A stretch of DNA of 64,000 nt from positions 116,949 through 180,948 of the forward strand of contig NZ_FYDO01000010.1 of assembly GCF_900187615.1 (NCBI RefSeq). Reading direction: 5' to 3'. Of this stretch, positions 25,258 through 34,566 are shown piece after piece (the first letter of the stretch is position 1; every line of letters begins with the position of its first letter). Both the position numbers and the translations under genes were made by a program. The notes under the pieces are model-generated. The model was not told the DNA's origin and did not search any database. It saw only the letters and a list, made by a program, of their open reading frames with translations. This DNA is from Pseudomonas sp. Irchel s3f7 (GTDB lineage Bacteria > Pseudomonadota > Gammaproteobacteria > Pseudomonadales > Pseudomonadaceae).

Positions 25258-27390
25258 TTACTGCGCCTTGCGGCGGCGACGAATGATCAGCAACAGCGCC
25301 GCTGCCGCGACCACCAGGACACCGCCAATCTGCAAGGGCAACTTGTACGGACGAAGGGCTGAACGCGCCCCGTCAGTCACTTGCGTCACATAGCGTTTGT
25401 CAGCGTTTTCGAAGTCGGGATACGGGCATTGATGACCAAAATCAGCCGCCCATTCCACGTAAGGCCCTTCTTTGACATAACGCTGATAAATCGCACTTTG
25501 CTCGGACAGGCTGCTGTTCCAGCCCGAAGCCTCACACAGCACCGCCGCGAATGCCTGACTGGTGTGCGGCAGATTGTCCGCCGCGCGGTTGGCCAGCGCC
25601 GTGGCTACAAAACGGTAGTGGTAACGCTCATCCGGTTGCGCGGCGCTGGCCTGCTGGCGTTTTACTTCGGCCTCGGCCACTAGCGGACCGACCTTCAGCT
25701 CAGCGTTTGCCAAAACATAGTTGCCGCCGAAAGTGGCGTAATCCGGGGCCAATTCGTAGCCCAGAATGTCCATGCCCCACTCCCGTGCAGTCCACGCTGC
25801 ATTGAACAACGCAGCGGCCCGCCGAGTCGGCCACCATGCCGAATCAGCCGCTAGCCGCTGCTGGCCATACAACCTGGCCTTGTTCTGCAAACCGGCGTTA
25901 TCGAAGTAGGCCGGTGCCTCCTCGTAATGCCCCTCGCGCAACAAACGCCGCCCAAGCAAATTGCGCAGGTTGGCTGCAACCGGCAGGGGCACATAGTTAT
26001 CGCGCTCCTGCTGAGTGAGCGGCGGTGGCGCCGGGACTTGGGTGTCGACGTAGTGTTTGAGTTCTTCGAGGGTCAGTACGCGCTCGGCCACCGTCGCCGC
26101 GTCGAACCAATAGATGCTTTGACTGCGATAGAGCTGATCGAAGGCTTGCAGGTAATCGCCGCGTTGCAGCGCCAGAATCGCGCTCTCGCCCTCGACCCGG
26201 CATTTAGGCTGCACCGTTTCGTAATCGAAGTCTGGCGTGCGTCGTTCGCCCCAGGACTCATTCTGCGGGAAGGCTTGGGCAGCCTTGGCGTAAGCCCCGG
26301 CGGCAGTAGATTTATCGCCCTCGCGCAGCGCCAGTTTTGCCCGTAGCCACCACGCCAGACCGCCGTCACCGGCGTGTTCGAGGAAGGCTTTGGCGCTGGC
26401 GTAGTCGCCCTGTTGATAATTCATCGCCGCCAATCGATCGGCGTTATCGAGGCTGCCACGGGTGCTGTTTTGCAGCAGCTTGATCATTTTCTGTTCGTTT
26501 GGCGCTTGATCGCCGAATGACCAGCCCAGCCGGCTGATCAGCGACGCCGTCACCAATTGCTGCACCGGTTTGCCCTTGAGCAGTTCAGCCAGTTGATCTT
26601 CTGGCATTGCCGCCAGATCGGCCATCAACAGCTTCAGGGAGGTGTAGCCCACCGCCGACCCATGCAGGTTTTGCGCGGCATAGAGTTCGATGGCGCGGTT
26701 CCAATCGCCGGCGGTGCGCACTACCCGGGCTTCTTCGCCGAGACTGGCAATGCCCAGTTCCAAAGGATCACTGAAGCCATCGATGCTCAGTTGTCGTGTC
26801 TGCTCGAACGCTTTGCGCGATTGTTCCAGTCGATCAGGGCTCGCGTCGGCTTCGGAACTCATCGCGAACATCGCCCGCCCCAGTGAGTAGGCTGCCCAAG
26901 TACTGCGCAAGGCACGTTGATCCGCCGGCAACGCCAGCACTTTCTGGAAATACTCGGCCGCCAAGCCATGGTCACCCGCGCTGAACGCCACGGCCCCGGC
27001 CAGATAGAACCTGAACTCGGCGGGCAGGCTCGCGCCCTGCACTTCCACCTGGCGAGCGTCGGTCAAGCCACGCAATTGTTTGACCAGTACCTGCTGTTCC
27101 GCCGTCAAATCCGTCTGCTCGGCCAGATCCCGCTGTTCGGAATAGCCCGGCGTCTCACCATAGCCATCGCCGGGGCCCAGTGTCGCGGCCGTCGCGTGCT
27201 TGAGCCCGGCGATCGCCTGCCCGAGGCGACTCACCTCGAAGCTGAAATTGCCTTCCGGCAACTCCGCCAGCGACTGCTCGCGGTTGTCCAGCAAGCGCAT
27301 GGGAAAGTCCGGGCCGCAGGCCAGCGCCGAACCCAGCGGCAGGCTGAGACTCAGGCAAAGCAGATGACGCGGCCAGTTACGGGGAAACAT
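25258..27390 (-). CDS. Secreted, membrane-tethered repeat protein of unknown function (TPR-like)
   Basis: A 710-residue protein with an N-terminal signal (PRNWPRHLLCLSLSLPLG, then SALACGPDFP), a long helical body and a C-terminal membrane helix followed by RRRRKAQ (about 680-710). The body has TPR-like segments such as FYLAGAVAFSAGDHGLAAEYFQKVLAL and YASAKAFLEHAGD. The layout suggests a periplasmic domain anchored by its C-terminus. A cysteine follows the signal but the lipobox is poor. AAGGAGG lies 6 nt before the ATG. It overlaps the end of the DUF3142 gene by 14 bp, so the two are co-translated. Not recognised as a named family. Confidence 0.75.
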   Translation of the reverse strand: MFPRNWPRHLLCLSLSLPLGSALACGPDFPMRLLDNREQSLAELPEGNFSFEVSRLGQAIAGLKHATAATLGPGDGYGETPGYSEQRDLAEQTDLTAEQQVLVKQLRGLTDARQVEVQGASLPAEFRFYLAGAVAFSAGDHGLAAEYFQKVLALPADQRALRSTWAAYSLGRAMFAMSSEADASPDRLEQSRKAFEQTRQLSIDGFSDPLELGIASLGEEARVVRTAGDWNRAIELYAAQNLHGSAVGYTSLKLLMADLAAMPEDQLAELLKGKPVQQLVTASLISRLGWSFGDQAPNEQKMIKLLQNSTRGSLDNADRLAAMNYQQGDYASAKAFLEHAGDGGLAWWLRAKLALREGDKSTAAGAYAKAAQAFPQNESWGERRTPDFDYETVQPKCRVEGESAILALQRGDYLQAFDQLYRSQSIYWFDAATVAERVLTLEELKHYVDTQVPAPPPLTQQERDNYVPLPVAANLRNLLGRRLLREGHYEEAPAYFDNAGLQNKARLYGQQRLAADSAWWPTRRAAALFNAAWTAREWGMDILGYELAPDYATFGGNYVLANAELKVGPLVAEAEVKRQQASAAQPDERYHYRFVATALANRAADNLPHTSQAFAAVLCEASGWNSSLSEQSAIYQRYVKEGPYVEWAADFGHQCPYPDFENADKRYVTQVTDGARSALRPYKLPLQIGGVLVVAAAALLLIIRRRRKAQ

Positions 27391-28573
27391 TCGAACCTCC
27401 TTGATCAATGTGTGCACAGCGAGCCCAACCGATGGCGCGCTGTCCGCCGGCCGGTATTCGACCGTCGTGCAGGCGGGTGAAGGTAAGCAGGTCGGGGCTC
27501 TGTTGCAATGCATAACCGGCCAGCGCATCGGCGCCATCGCAACCTTGCACCGCCAGGGTCAAGCGCTCAGGCCACGCGCTGTCGAGGTTGCCCTGGTTGC
27601 TGATGGCGATGTCATAGAGGCCGTTGTCGACCGATAGTTTCAACGTCAGCTGACTTTCGAGCACATCACCGCGGGCCACCGCACGCAACGTCGTCAGGCT
27701 CCAGGCGCGGCGGTCGTTGGCCAATGGCAGACGAAACCAGATCAGTCCTGCCAGGTGTTTGGGAGGATCAGCGCGCAAGGTGGCTCCAAGTGCCTTCAGT
27801 TGTTGCGGGTCAGCGAGCAGTTCACGGCGCTGACCGTCACGTTCAACGGGGACTTCACTTTCAACAACCGGTGCGCCGCTGCCCCCCGGCAGTAACGCAA
27901 CGCCATAGGCGGGTAGTGCCAGATAAAAGGGTTTCGTCGTGACGCGACTCCAGGCATTCGCCCATTTTCGAGCCTGATCGGCGTCAAACAACCCAAGGCG
28001 CGGATCACTGACCGCATGCACTTGCAAAACGCTGCTGTCGACGGTGGATAACAACGCAGGCAGTTCGGCACTGTCGAGCCAGGCCGGCAAAGCGGTGATG
28101 CTCAGTGGCACAGACGCCGGCAGAGCGGCACGCAGTTGGGCAAGAAATTGGCGATAAGCCGGTAGCCGTGCGCTACCTGCATCGTGGTCGATTTCCACAC
28201 CAGAAAGGGTCAACCCTTGTGCCTGCCAATCGCTGATCAGTTGCTGCACCTGGGCGGTGACTTCAGCCTGGTCCAGCGACGGGAGTTGCCCGTCGAGACG
28301 AATCACCGCAATCAGCGGCCGACCATCCTGCCTGAGCATTCCCGGATCAATCCGCACGCGACTCCAGCCCGCCTTGGGGAAGGCCTGCAACGCCAGCACC
28401 CGCAGGGTCGAAAAGTCTGCGCGGCTGTCGCTGAGAGCGGCGTCATGGGCCGGTGTCCATTGCCGTTGCCAGATGTAGAGTTGTTGATCCAGCGGTGGCG
28501 CGTCTTGTCGTTCGCAACCGCTGAGCAGCGCCAGCGTCGAAAGCAAGACGATCGCGCGAGTGAGAAAAACCAT
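27377..28573 (-). CDS. DUF3142 family lipoprotein
   Basis: A 398-residue protein with a lipoprotein signal (LLSTLALLSGC, lipobox LSGC, mature from C20). A DUF3142 domain, which resembles a glycoside-hydrolase-like TIM barrel, follows: YIWQRQWTPAHDAAL, GVEIDHDAGSARLPAYRQFL with acidic residues that could be catalytic, and LALPAYGVALL. No substrate is known. It is the first gene of a two-gene unit with the TPR-like protein, whose start lies inside its last codons. Confidence 0.82.
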   Translation of the reverse strand: MVFLTRAIVLLSTLALLSGCERQDAPPLDQQLYIWQRQWTPAHDAALSDSRADFSTLRVLALQAFPKAGWSRVRIDPGMLRQDGRPLIAVIRLDGQLPSLDQAEVTAQVQQLISDWQAQGLTLSGVEIDHDAGSARLPAYRQFLAQLRAALPASVPLSITALPAWLDSAELPALLSTVDSSVLQVHAVSDPRLGLFDADQARKWANAWSRVTTKPFYLALPAYGVALLPGGSGAPVVESEVPVERDGQRRELLADPQQLKALGATLRADPPKHLAGLIWFRLPLANDRRAWSLTTLRAVARGDVLESQLTLKLSVDNGLYDIAISNQGNLDSAWPERLTLAVQGCDGADALAGYALQQSPDLLTFTRLHDGRIPAGGQRAIGWARCAHIDQGGSNVSP

Positions 28574-28643
28574 GAAAAACGCCTGTCCCTGAAAAGCAGA
28601 AAGGGCCTGTTATGTCCGTTAACGGTTTGAACACTGCAACCGC

Positions 28644-28663
28644 TGTGGGAGCAAACTCCCACA
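28644..28663. repeat. Short REP-like hairpin
   Basis: TGTGGGAGCAAACTCCCACA, a 7-bp inverted repeat with a 6-bp loop, resembling the conserved end of Pseudomonas REP sequences. It lies in the 140-bp gap between two minus-strand genes and may weaken read-through. Confidence 0.6.
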
Positions 28664-28713
28664 GGTTTCGTGTACTCACTGACTCACGGCCCTTTTTCGT
28701 GTTGCGCACTACC

Positions 28714-29637
28714 CTACTCAGCGAATGCCCTGGGGGCAATGTTCGCTTCTGATATAGAGCGCCAACGTAGCGCCAGTGCACCGGGGCGACGCACCGCTTG
28801 CTCGACCTCAAACGTCCACAGACGCTCAGCCCCTTCGAATGCCTCTATCTGCGGGCCCTCCAGGATGATGTCGGTCCGTCCGCTGAGTTGTAGCAAGTCC
28901 CCCGTATTGAAATCGATAAACAGCAAACCGGCTCGGGGATTGAGCAGCAGATTGCCCAGGGTATTGAAATGCAGGTTGCCGGCAAAGTCAGGAATAGTCA
29001 GGCGATTCCCTTCCACTCGTACGAATCCACCCTGACCACCCCGGTGAGAAACGTCCACCGAGCGTTCGCCTTCAACCTCTATATAGCTGGCGACAAAGAA
29101 GGTGTCCGCTCCGGCGATCATGGCTTTGGCGGCGTCATCCAGGCCGTTGAAACGTTGAGCGACACGGGCCGAAGGGTCCGCCAAAGGCACTGATCGAAAC
29201 TGTCGCAATTGAATGTACCGGGGGCAATTGCCGAATGCCTGATCCACCGTCACCCCAAAGCCCTGCGTCGATAACGCACGAACATGACCATTGATGCGGT
29301 TGCGTCGCCGGGTGTGCAATTCGATACCCAGCAAACCGATCGCCGCGCCCTCGGTGAGCTGTGCAGGGTCGTCAGCCGCCGGCAGGCTGCTCAGTTGCAG
29401 AAGACCGGGCTGCGGTGATTGGGCGAAACCTGGCTCACCTTCAAGCACGCTGGCCCAGGGATGCCCCTCCCCATCGACCGCTGCGTACAACATGAACGGC
29501 AGTTGCTGATAGAAGGTGCGGTGCTGATCCGGCATCTCATTGCGAATCACCTTACGCCCGAACGCCTCCATGCGCTCGGCAACACCCACGTGCACCTGCA
29601 ATTGTTTTTCGCCGGCATGCCATGGTGAATGGTCCAT
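28714..29637 (-). CDS. Pyridoxamine 5'-phosphate oxidase-fold (PNPOx-like) flavin protein
   Basis: A 307-residue protein with two related beta-barrel halves. The first contains LPFMLYAAVDGEGHPWASVLEGEPGF, the second DTFFVASYIEVEGERSVDVSHRGGQGGFVRVEGN, and then the motif NLHFNTLGNLLLNPRAGLLFIDFNTGDLLQLSGR, typical of COG3576 flavin-nucleotide-binding proteins. Some relatives are fused to ferredoxin reductases; this one ends after the barrel. Start MDHSPWH has GGGAG 8 nt before; an upstream in-frame start at 29742 is less likely. Substrate unknown. Confidence 0.8.
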   Translation of the reverse strand: MDHSPWHAGEKQLQVHVGVAERMEAFGRKVIRNEMPDQHRTFYQQLPFMLYAAVDGEGHPWASVLEGEPGFAQSPQPGLLQLSSLPAADDPAQLTEGAAIGLLGIELHTRRRNRINGHVRALSTQGFGVTVDQAFGNCPRYIQLRQFRSVPLADPSARVAQRFNGLDDAAKAMIAGADTFFVASYIEVEGERSVDVSHRGGQGGFVRVEGNRLTIPDFAGNLHFNTLGNLLLNPRAGLLFIDFNTGDLLQLSGRTDIILEGPQIEAFEGAERLWTFEVEQAVRRPGALALRWRSISEANIAPRAFAE

Positions 29638-29677
29638 TACGACTTCTCCCCTCGCCACATGTTCAGTGTTAGCCGTA

Positions 29678-30304
29678 TCAGGCTGTTTTTTGCAGCCCGG
29701 CGACCGTGCGCGGCATGCCGACAAAACCGGGCAGCGCTTCAATGCGGGTCAGCCAGGCGCGGATGTTGGTGTAGTCGTCGAGGCAGACATTGCCCTCGGG
29801 GGCATGGGCGATGTAACTGTAGGCCGCAACGTCGGCGATGGTCGGCTCGCTGCCAGCCAGATAGGTTGAATGGGCCAATTCGTGATCGATGACTTTGAGC
29901 ACGGTGTGGGCGTAAGCAACCACTTCTTCAGCGTTGTATGGCGCACCAAATACCGTGATCAGCCTTGCGCGGGCCGGGCCGAAGGCAATCGGACCGGCAG
30001 CCACCGATAACCAGCGCTGGACCCTGGCGGCACCGACCGGGTCGGCTGGGAGCCAGCGGCCGTTGCCGTATTTTTGCGCCAGGTAAACCAGAATCGCATT
30101 GGAATCGGCCAGCACCACGCCTTGGTCATCAATCACCGGCACCTGACCAAACGCATTGAGGGCGAGGAATTTCGGTTGCTTGTGTTCGCCTTTGGCCAGG
30201 TCGACAAAGATCAGCTCGGTCGGCAACTTCAATAAGGAGAGCATCAGTTCGACACGGTGGGCGTGACCCGAACGTGGGAAGTTGTAGAGTTTGATGGGTT
30301 GCAT
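29678..30304 (-). CDS. Glutathione S-transferase family protein
   Basis: A 208-residue GST. The thioredoxin-like N-terminal half has [22 protein letters not shown] with a serine near the expected catalytic place, the cis-proline segment [24 protein letters not shown] (glutathione site), and an all-helical C-terminal half with the conserved [16 protein letters not shown]. Likely a cytosolic detoxification enzyme. It follows the LysR gene on the same strand with a 118-bp gap, so that regulator could act on it. Confidence 0.88.
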   Translation of the reverse strand: MQPIKLYNFPRSGHAHRVELMLSLLKLPTELIFVDLAKGEHKQPKFLALNAFGQVPVIDDQGVVLADSNAILVYLAQKYGNGRWLPADPVGAARVQRWLSVAAGPIAFGPARARLITVFGAPYNAEEVVAYAHTVLKVIDHELAHSTYLAGSEPTIADVAAYSYIAHAPEGNVCLDDYTNIRAWLTRIEALPGFVGMPRTVAGLQKTA

Positions 30305-30422
30305 GTCGACACCTCGGTTGAGTGGCGCTGTTCAGGGGAGAGACGGGGCCTATCTTCCGCCCGCAACCAAATCAACAGAATAACCAGCCAACGCAATCCA
30401 TTATTTCACCCAGCGGAATAAT

Positions 30423-31325
30423 TCAACGCTGCAACGCCGGATGTTCGCGCAGTGTCTTCACCGCGAAATCGACAAAGCTGCGCACCCGGGACGGGGCTTT
30501 GCGCCCACCCTGGTAAAGCACGTGAATGGGTAATGGCGGCAGCTCGAAGTCAGCCAGAATGATTTCCAGCTCGCCGGCCGCCACTTTGCCTGCGACCTGA
30601 TAAGACAACACCCGGGTGAACCCAAGCCCCAGACACGCCGCCGTAATCGCCGCCTGATTCGCTGTCACGACCAGTCGCGGTTCCACCCGGACACTCACGG
30701 GCTCACCCTGATCAAGGAATGGCCAACTTCTGAGTTGCCCGATGGCCGACGTCGCAATCATCGGTGCCTGTGCCAGTGCTTCCGGGTGCTCGGGCCGACC
30801 ATGACGGTCCAGAAAATGGGGGGATGCACAGATCACCCGCCGCACTTCGCCCACCCGAATCGCATGCTGGTTGCTATCGGGCAGTTCACCGATGCGCACA
30901 GCGACGTCGATGCCTTCCTCGACCACACTCACCACCCGGTCAACCAGCACGGCGTTGATCGAAACATCGGGAAATTGCGTCAGAAAGTTCACCATCAGCG
31001 GTGTGACGAACAACTCGCCAAACAGGACCGGCGCAGTAATCGTCAGTTGCCCACGAGGTTGCGCATGACTGCCCGCCGCAGAATCTTCCGCTTCCTGTAC
31101 TTCGCTGAGAATTCTCCTACAGTCTTCCAGATACCGCTGACCCGCCTCACTCAGATACACACGGCGTGTGGTGCGCGTCAGCAACGGGGTGCCGATGCGT
31201 TTCTCCAGGGCTGCCACCGCCCGGGTAACGCTCGCCGCCGACACACCCAGACGCCGCGCTGCCGCGGAAAAACCCTGCGCCTGGGCGACGGCCGCGAAGA
31301 TCTGCATTTCCTGGAAGCGGTCCAT
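30423..31325 (-). CDS. LysR family transcriptional regulator
   Basis: A 300-residue LTTR. The N-terminal winged helix-turn-helix covers residues 1-60 (FAAVAQAQGFSAAARRLGVSAASVTRAVAALE). The effector domain follows from about residue 90 (GQLTITAPVLFGELFVTPLM). It belongs to the large group whose members regulate small-molecule efflux or detoxification. An AAGGA site precedes the ATG. Its neighbours are a GST and, 590 bp away on the other strand, an efflux operon. A 12-bp sequence (CTTGTTAAGGAT) occurs both before this gene and before the efflux operon. Confidence 0.9.
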   Translation of the reverse strand: MDRFQEMQIFAAVAQAQGFSAAARRLGVSAASVTRAVAALEKRIGTPLLTRTTRRVYLSEAGQRYLEDCRRILSEVQEAEDSAAGSHAQPRGQLTITAPVLFGELFVTPLMVNFLTQFPDVSINAVLVDRVVSVVEEGIDVAVRIGELPDSNQHAIRVGEVRRVICASPHFLDRHGRPEHPEALAQAPMIATSAIGQLRSWPFLDQGEPVSVRVEPRLVVTANQAAITAACLGLGFTRVLSYQVAGKVAAGELEIILADFELPPLPIHVLYQGGRKAPSRVRSFVDFAVKTLREHPALQR

Positions 31326-31915
31326 GGATGTGTCCTTGTTAAGGATAAAAAAGGGCAGTCGCAGTTGCCGGTTTTTTCAGCGTGGTCTTCAATAACCTAG
31401 TTGGGCATACAACCCTCAAGTAAATCAATGAGCTACCCAAATGCCACCTGTTCGAGAGCGACAACATTGCTTTGTGAACGCAAAAAACATCCGAAAAAAA
31501 CGAACTGGGGGTCTTTTGATAATTATTGAGGAGGATTGTCTTGCGGGGCGTTCAGCCTTTCGCAATCATCCGAAGTTGCCCACTGCCATGGGCTTCCACC
31601 TGAAAGAAAATGAACCTGGTACAGCGCCAAGCTCGCTCCACAGGGTGGTTTCGGCATCGCTATCCATGGGAATCACGATTTCGCCTATCTCGTGAGGCAG
31701 AAAACTAGACTGCCCCCTATACTCAAAACCACCCTTAGACCTATTGAACTTCAGTAGGTGCCATTTTTGTTTCCCTAGATGAAATCAATCCCTCTTGGTC
31801 GTGGGTATCTGAACGGATTTACATCCTTTTTACTTACAAGATTTACTTGTTAAGGATGAATTGAAACTTCAGCAGCAAGATGGCCAAGCCTGGTGACACC
31901 GCGAGGAGTTCGACA
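31326..31915. other. 590-bp intergenic region between LysR gene and efflux operon
   Basis: No convincing gene is seen. A short open frame at 31441-31695 has no ribosome site, no domain and poor codon use. The region is AT-richer than its surroundings. Visible elements are the 12-bp direct repeat at 31335-31346 and 31846-31857 and an ACAAG-ATTTA-CTTGT inverted repeat (31836-31850), possible LysR-type binding sites. Confidence 0.6.
31836..31857. promoter_or_regulatory. Inverted repeat plus 12-bp repeat upstream of the efflux operon
   Basis: ACAAG-ATTTA-CTTGT (15 bp) continues into TTAAGGAT, so that the last 12 bp equal the sequence upstream of the LysR gene. It lies about 60-80 nt before the first start codon of the operon, a normal place for an activator or repressor site. 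Binding by the LysR protein is inference. Confidence 0.4.
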
Positions 31916-33043
31916 ATGTTACGCACAGACATATCCGCTAGAGCACTGTCCGGTGGTTTTCTTGATGTACTGATTCGCGCCGGGTTGATTGCGGTGCTGG
32001 TACTGTTCTGCTTCCAGATCTTCAACCCCTTCCTCAACCTCATGCTGTGGGCAGTGATCCTGGCCATCACCCTTTACCCACTGCACACCATGATCAAGCG
32101 CAAGGTTGGCAACAAGGACGGTCGTGCCGCCACCCTGATCGTGGTCGTCGCCCTGGCCTTGCTGATGGTGCCGATCTACCTGCTGGGTACCTCGATCAGC
32201 GAGTCGATTGAAGGCACCCTGGCGATCCTCAAGTCCGAAACGCTAGAGGTTCCGCTGCCAAACGAAAAAATCGCGTCCCTGCCGCTCATCGGCAAGCCGC
32301 TTTACACCTACTGGATGCAAGCTGCCACCGACATGAGCAGCGTACTGATGAAGTTGATGCCCTACATCAAGTCCATCGGGCTGACCCTGTTGGGTAAAAT
32401 GGCCGACGTGGGCGTGGGCTTCCTGTTGTTCATCGGTGCCTTGATCATTGCCGGTGTACTGATGGCCTATGGCGAAAACGGTGAAAAAAGCGCCCTGGCC
32501 ATCACCTCGCGTCTTTCCGGTCCTGAACGTGGGCCGCGCATCACCGAACTGTGCACCGCCACCATCCGCGCTGTTGCTCAGGGCGTGGTGGGTATCGCCT
32601 TCATCCAGATGCTCGCGGTGGGTGTCGGTTTCGTACTCATGGGCGTCCCGGGTGCCGGGCTGCTGGCCATGGTTGCCCTGTTGATGGGCATCATGCAGTT
32701 ACCGGTGGTGCTGATAACCCTTCCGGTGATCGCGTATGTCTTCGCTGTCGACGGTACGACCCTGGGTACTATCATATTTTGTATCTACAGCCTGATCGCC
32801 GGCATGGCCGACAACATCCTCAAGCCACTCATGCTGGGACGCGGTGTCGATGTGCCTATGCCGGTGATTCTGATTGGCGCGCTGGGCGGCATGGTCAGTG
32901 GCGGTTTCATCGGTTTGTTCATCGGGCCGGTTGCGCTCGCAGTGGGCTACCAACTGTTCTGGCAGTGGGTCGATGACAAACCGGCCGAGGTCGTAAGCGA
33001 GACTGTGCAACTCGAGGCAATGAACGATCAACATCCTGTCTGA
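31916..33043 (+). CDS. AI-2E family transporter (YdiK/PerM type permease)
   Basis: A 375-residue membrane protein with about eight hydrophobic helices. Typical family elements are FNPFLNLMLWAVILAITLYPLH, TLLGKMADVGVGFLLFIGALIIAG and the C-terminal YSLIAGMADNILKPLMLGRGVDVPMPVILIGALGG. Family members export small molecules or quorum signals; AI-2 itself is not implied. GAGGAG lies 8 nt before the ATG at 31916. It is the first gene of an operon with an outer-membrane factor, an adaptor and a DUF2955 protein. Confidence 0.88.
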   Translation: MLRTDISARALSGGFLDVLIRAGLIAVLVLFCFQIFNPFLNLMLWAVILAITLYPLHTMIKRKVGNKDGRAATLIVVVALALLMVPIYLLGTSISESIEGTLAILKSETLEVPLPNEKIASLPLIGKPLYTYWMQAATDMSSVLMKLMPYIKSIGLTLLGKMADVGVGFLLFIGALIIAGVLMAYGENGEKSALAITSRLSGPERGPRITELCTATIRAVAQGVVGIAFIQMLAVGVGFVLMGVPGAGLLAMVALLMGIMQLPVVLITLPVIAYVFAVDGTTLGTIIFCIYSLIAGMADNILKPLMLGRGVDVPMPVILIGALGGMVSGGFIGLFIGPVALAVGYQLFWQWVDDKPAEVVSETVQLEAMNDQHPV

Positions 33044-33057
33044 GGAGTTTGCGTTTG

Positions 33058-34566
33058 ATGCCTTGCCTTGCTCGCATCAACCGGTTGCTCCTGTGTAGCA
33101 CCGCCGTTCTCGGCGGTTGCGTACAGCTGGGTCCGGATTTCCAGTCGCCAGCCCAACCTTGGGTTGAGCACTGGAACACTCCGGCCCTGGAGCTCACCAA
33201 CCAGAAACACACGCAACCCGACAGCCGTCAGTGGTGGCAAGTGTTCGAAGACCCGGTGCTCAATCAATTGATCGCCGAGGCCGACGCCCACAACGCCGAC
33301 CTGCTGGTCGCCGGCCTGCGGGTCATGGAATCCCGCGCACAACTGGGTATCGCCCAGAGCGGTCGCTATCCGCAACTGCAACAGGCGAGCGCCGACAGCC
33401 TGTACCTGGACCGTAATCAATCGGGTGGTACGAACCCTCAGGACACGAACTTCTGGCAACACAGCGCCGGTGTCGATATCGGCTGGGAACTGGATTTCTG
33501 GGGACGTTTCAGCCGTGCCATCGAGTCGGCCGACGCGTCCTGGTTTGCTGCCCAGGCCAACTATGAAAACGTCCTGGTGCTGTTGCACGCGCAATTGGCC
33601 CAAACCTATTACGCCTTGCGCACCGCCGAAGCACGCCTGTACATCGCGCGTAACAATGCCAAATTGCAAAAACGCAGCTACGAAATCACCGAGCGCCTGT
33701 TCAAAAGCGGGGCCGAAGCCGAACTCGACCTGCAACAGGCCAAGACCCAGTACCTGGGCACCCTGAGCACCATCCCCGAATTTGAAAGCCAGGTCGCAAG
33801 CTTTCGCAATGCGTTGTCCACCCTGGTCGGCCGACCACCCGGTGCATTCCCCGAGCTGAACAACAACACGGGGCTGGTGCCACTGCTCGACACGGCCGTG
33901 CTGCAGGATGTGCCCGCCAACTTGCTGGTACGACGCCCGGATGTTCGCGCGGCCGAGCTGCAAGTGGCGGCACAGTCGGCGTTGATCGGTGTGGCCGAAG
34001 CCGATCTGTACCCTTCGGTCAGCCTGGTGGGCAGCATCGTCTGGTCCGCCAGTTCGCTCAAGGGCGCTTCCGACACCCTCGACCTGGTGGGCGGTCCGAG
34101 CTTTCGCTGGGACATCTTCGACCATGGCCGAATCACCAACAATGTGCGCGTGCAGGACGCGCGCCTGCAGCAGTTGATCGTTGTTTACCAGGACAGCGTG
34201 CGCCAGGCGGCGCGCGAGGCCGACGATGCCGCAACCGGCCTGATCAAGGCGCTGGAACGCGACCGTATCCTCAGCGAAGCATCAATCGCAGCCGACCGTT
34301 CGGTGACCCTGGCCAACGCTCAATATCGCGAAGGCTATTCAGATTTCCAGCGCGTGCTGGATGCCCAGCGCGCCTTGTTTGCCCAGCAGGATATCTATCT
34401 GGTCAATCGCGGCACCGCCGTCAACAACCTGATCGCCCTGTACAAGGCGTTGGGCGGAGGCTGGTACAGCGACAGACCGATGATTGATGCGGCGACCCGC
34501 CAACAGATGCAGCAACGAACCGATTGGGGCGATCTGCTCGATGAACCGAAGGAAGGTACCCCATGA
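33058..34566 (+). CDS. NodT-family outer membrane efflux lipoprotein
   Basis: A 502-residue TolC-like channel of RND/MFS tripartite pumps. It has a lipoprotein signal (LLLCSTAVLGGCVQLG, lipid on the cysteine), two outer membrane efflux repeats (about 70-260 and 280-475) with the usual GWELDFWGRFSRAIESADASW and RRPDVRAAELQVAAQSALIGVAEADLYP segments. The ATG at 33058 is chosen over a TTG at 33049, which is too close to the GAGGAG site. It is 14 bp from the permease and overlaps the adaptor gene by 4 bp. Confidence 0.93.
   Translation: MPCLARINRLLLCSTAVLGGCVQLGPDFQSPAQPWVEHWNTPALELTNQKHTQPDSRQWWQVFEDPVLNQLIAEADAHNADLLVAGLRVMESRAQLGIAQSGRYPQLQQASADSLYLDRNQSGGTNPQDTNFWQHSAGVDIGWELDFWGRFSRAIESADASWFAAQANYENVLVLLHAQLAQTYYALRTAEARLYIARNNAKLQKRSYEITERLFKSGAEAELDLQQAKTQYLGTLSTIPEFESQVASFRNALSTLVGRPPGAFPELNNNTGLVPLLDTAVLQDVPANLLVRRPDVRAAELQVAAQSALIGVAEADLYPSVSLVGSIVWSASSLKGASDTLDLVGGPSFRWDIFDHGRITNNVRVQDARLQQLIVVYQDSVRQAAREADDAATGLIKALERDRILSEASIAADRSVTLANAQYREGYSDFQRVLDAQRALFAQQDIYLVNRGTAVNNLIALYKALGGGWYSDRPMIDAATRQQMQQRTDWGDLLDEPKEGTP

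Noticed and set aside
28574..28713. Hairpins between DUF3142 and PNPOx genes as a small RNA
   Set aside because: Only a REP-like hairpin is visible; no promoter or T-run to support a separate RNA.
31441..31695. Short open frame in the LysR-efflux gap
   Set aside because: No ribosome site, no signal or domain, and codon use unlike neighbouring genes.
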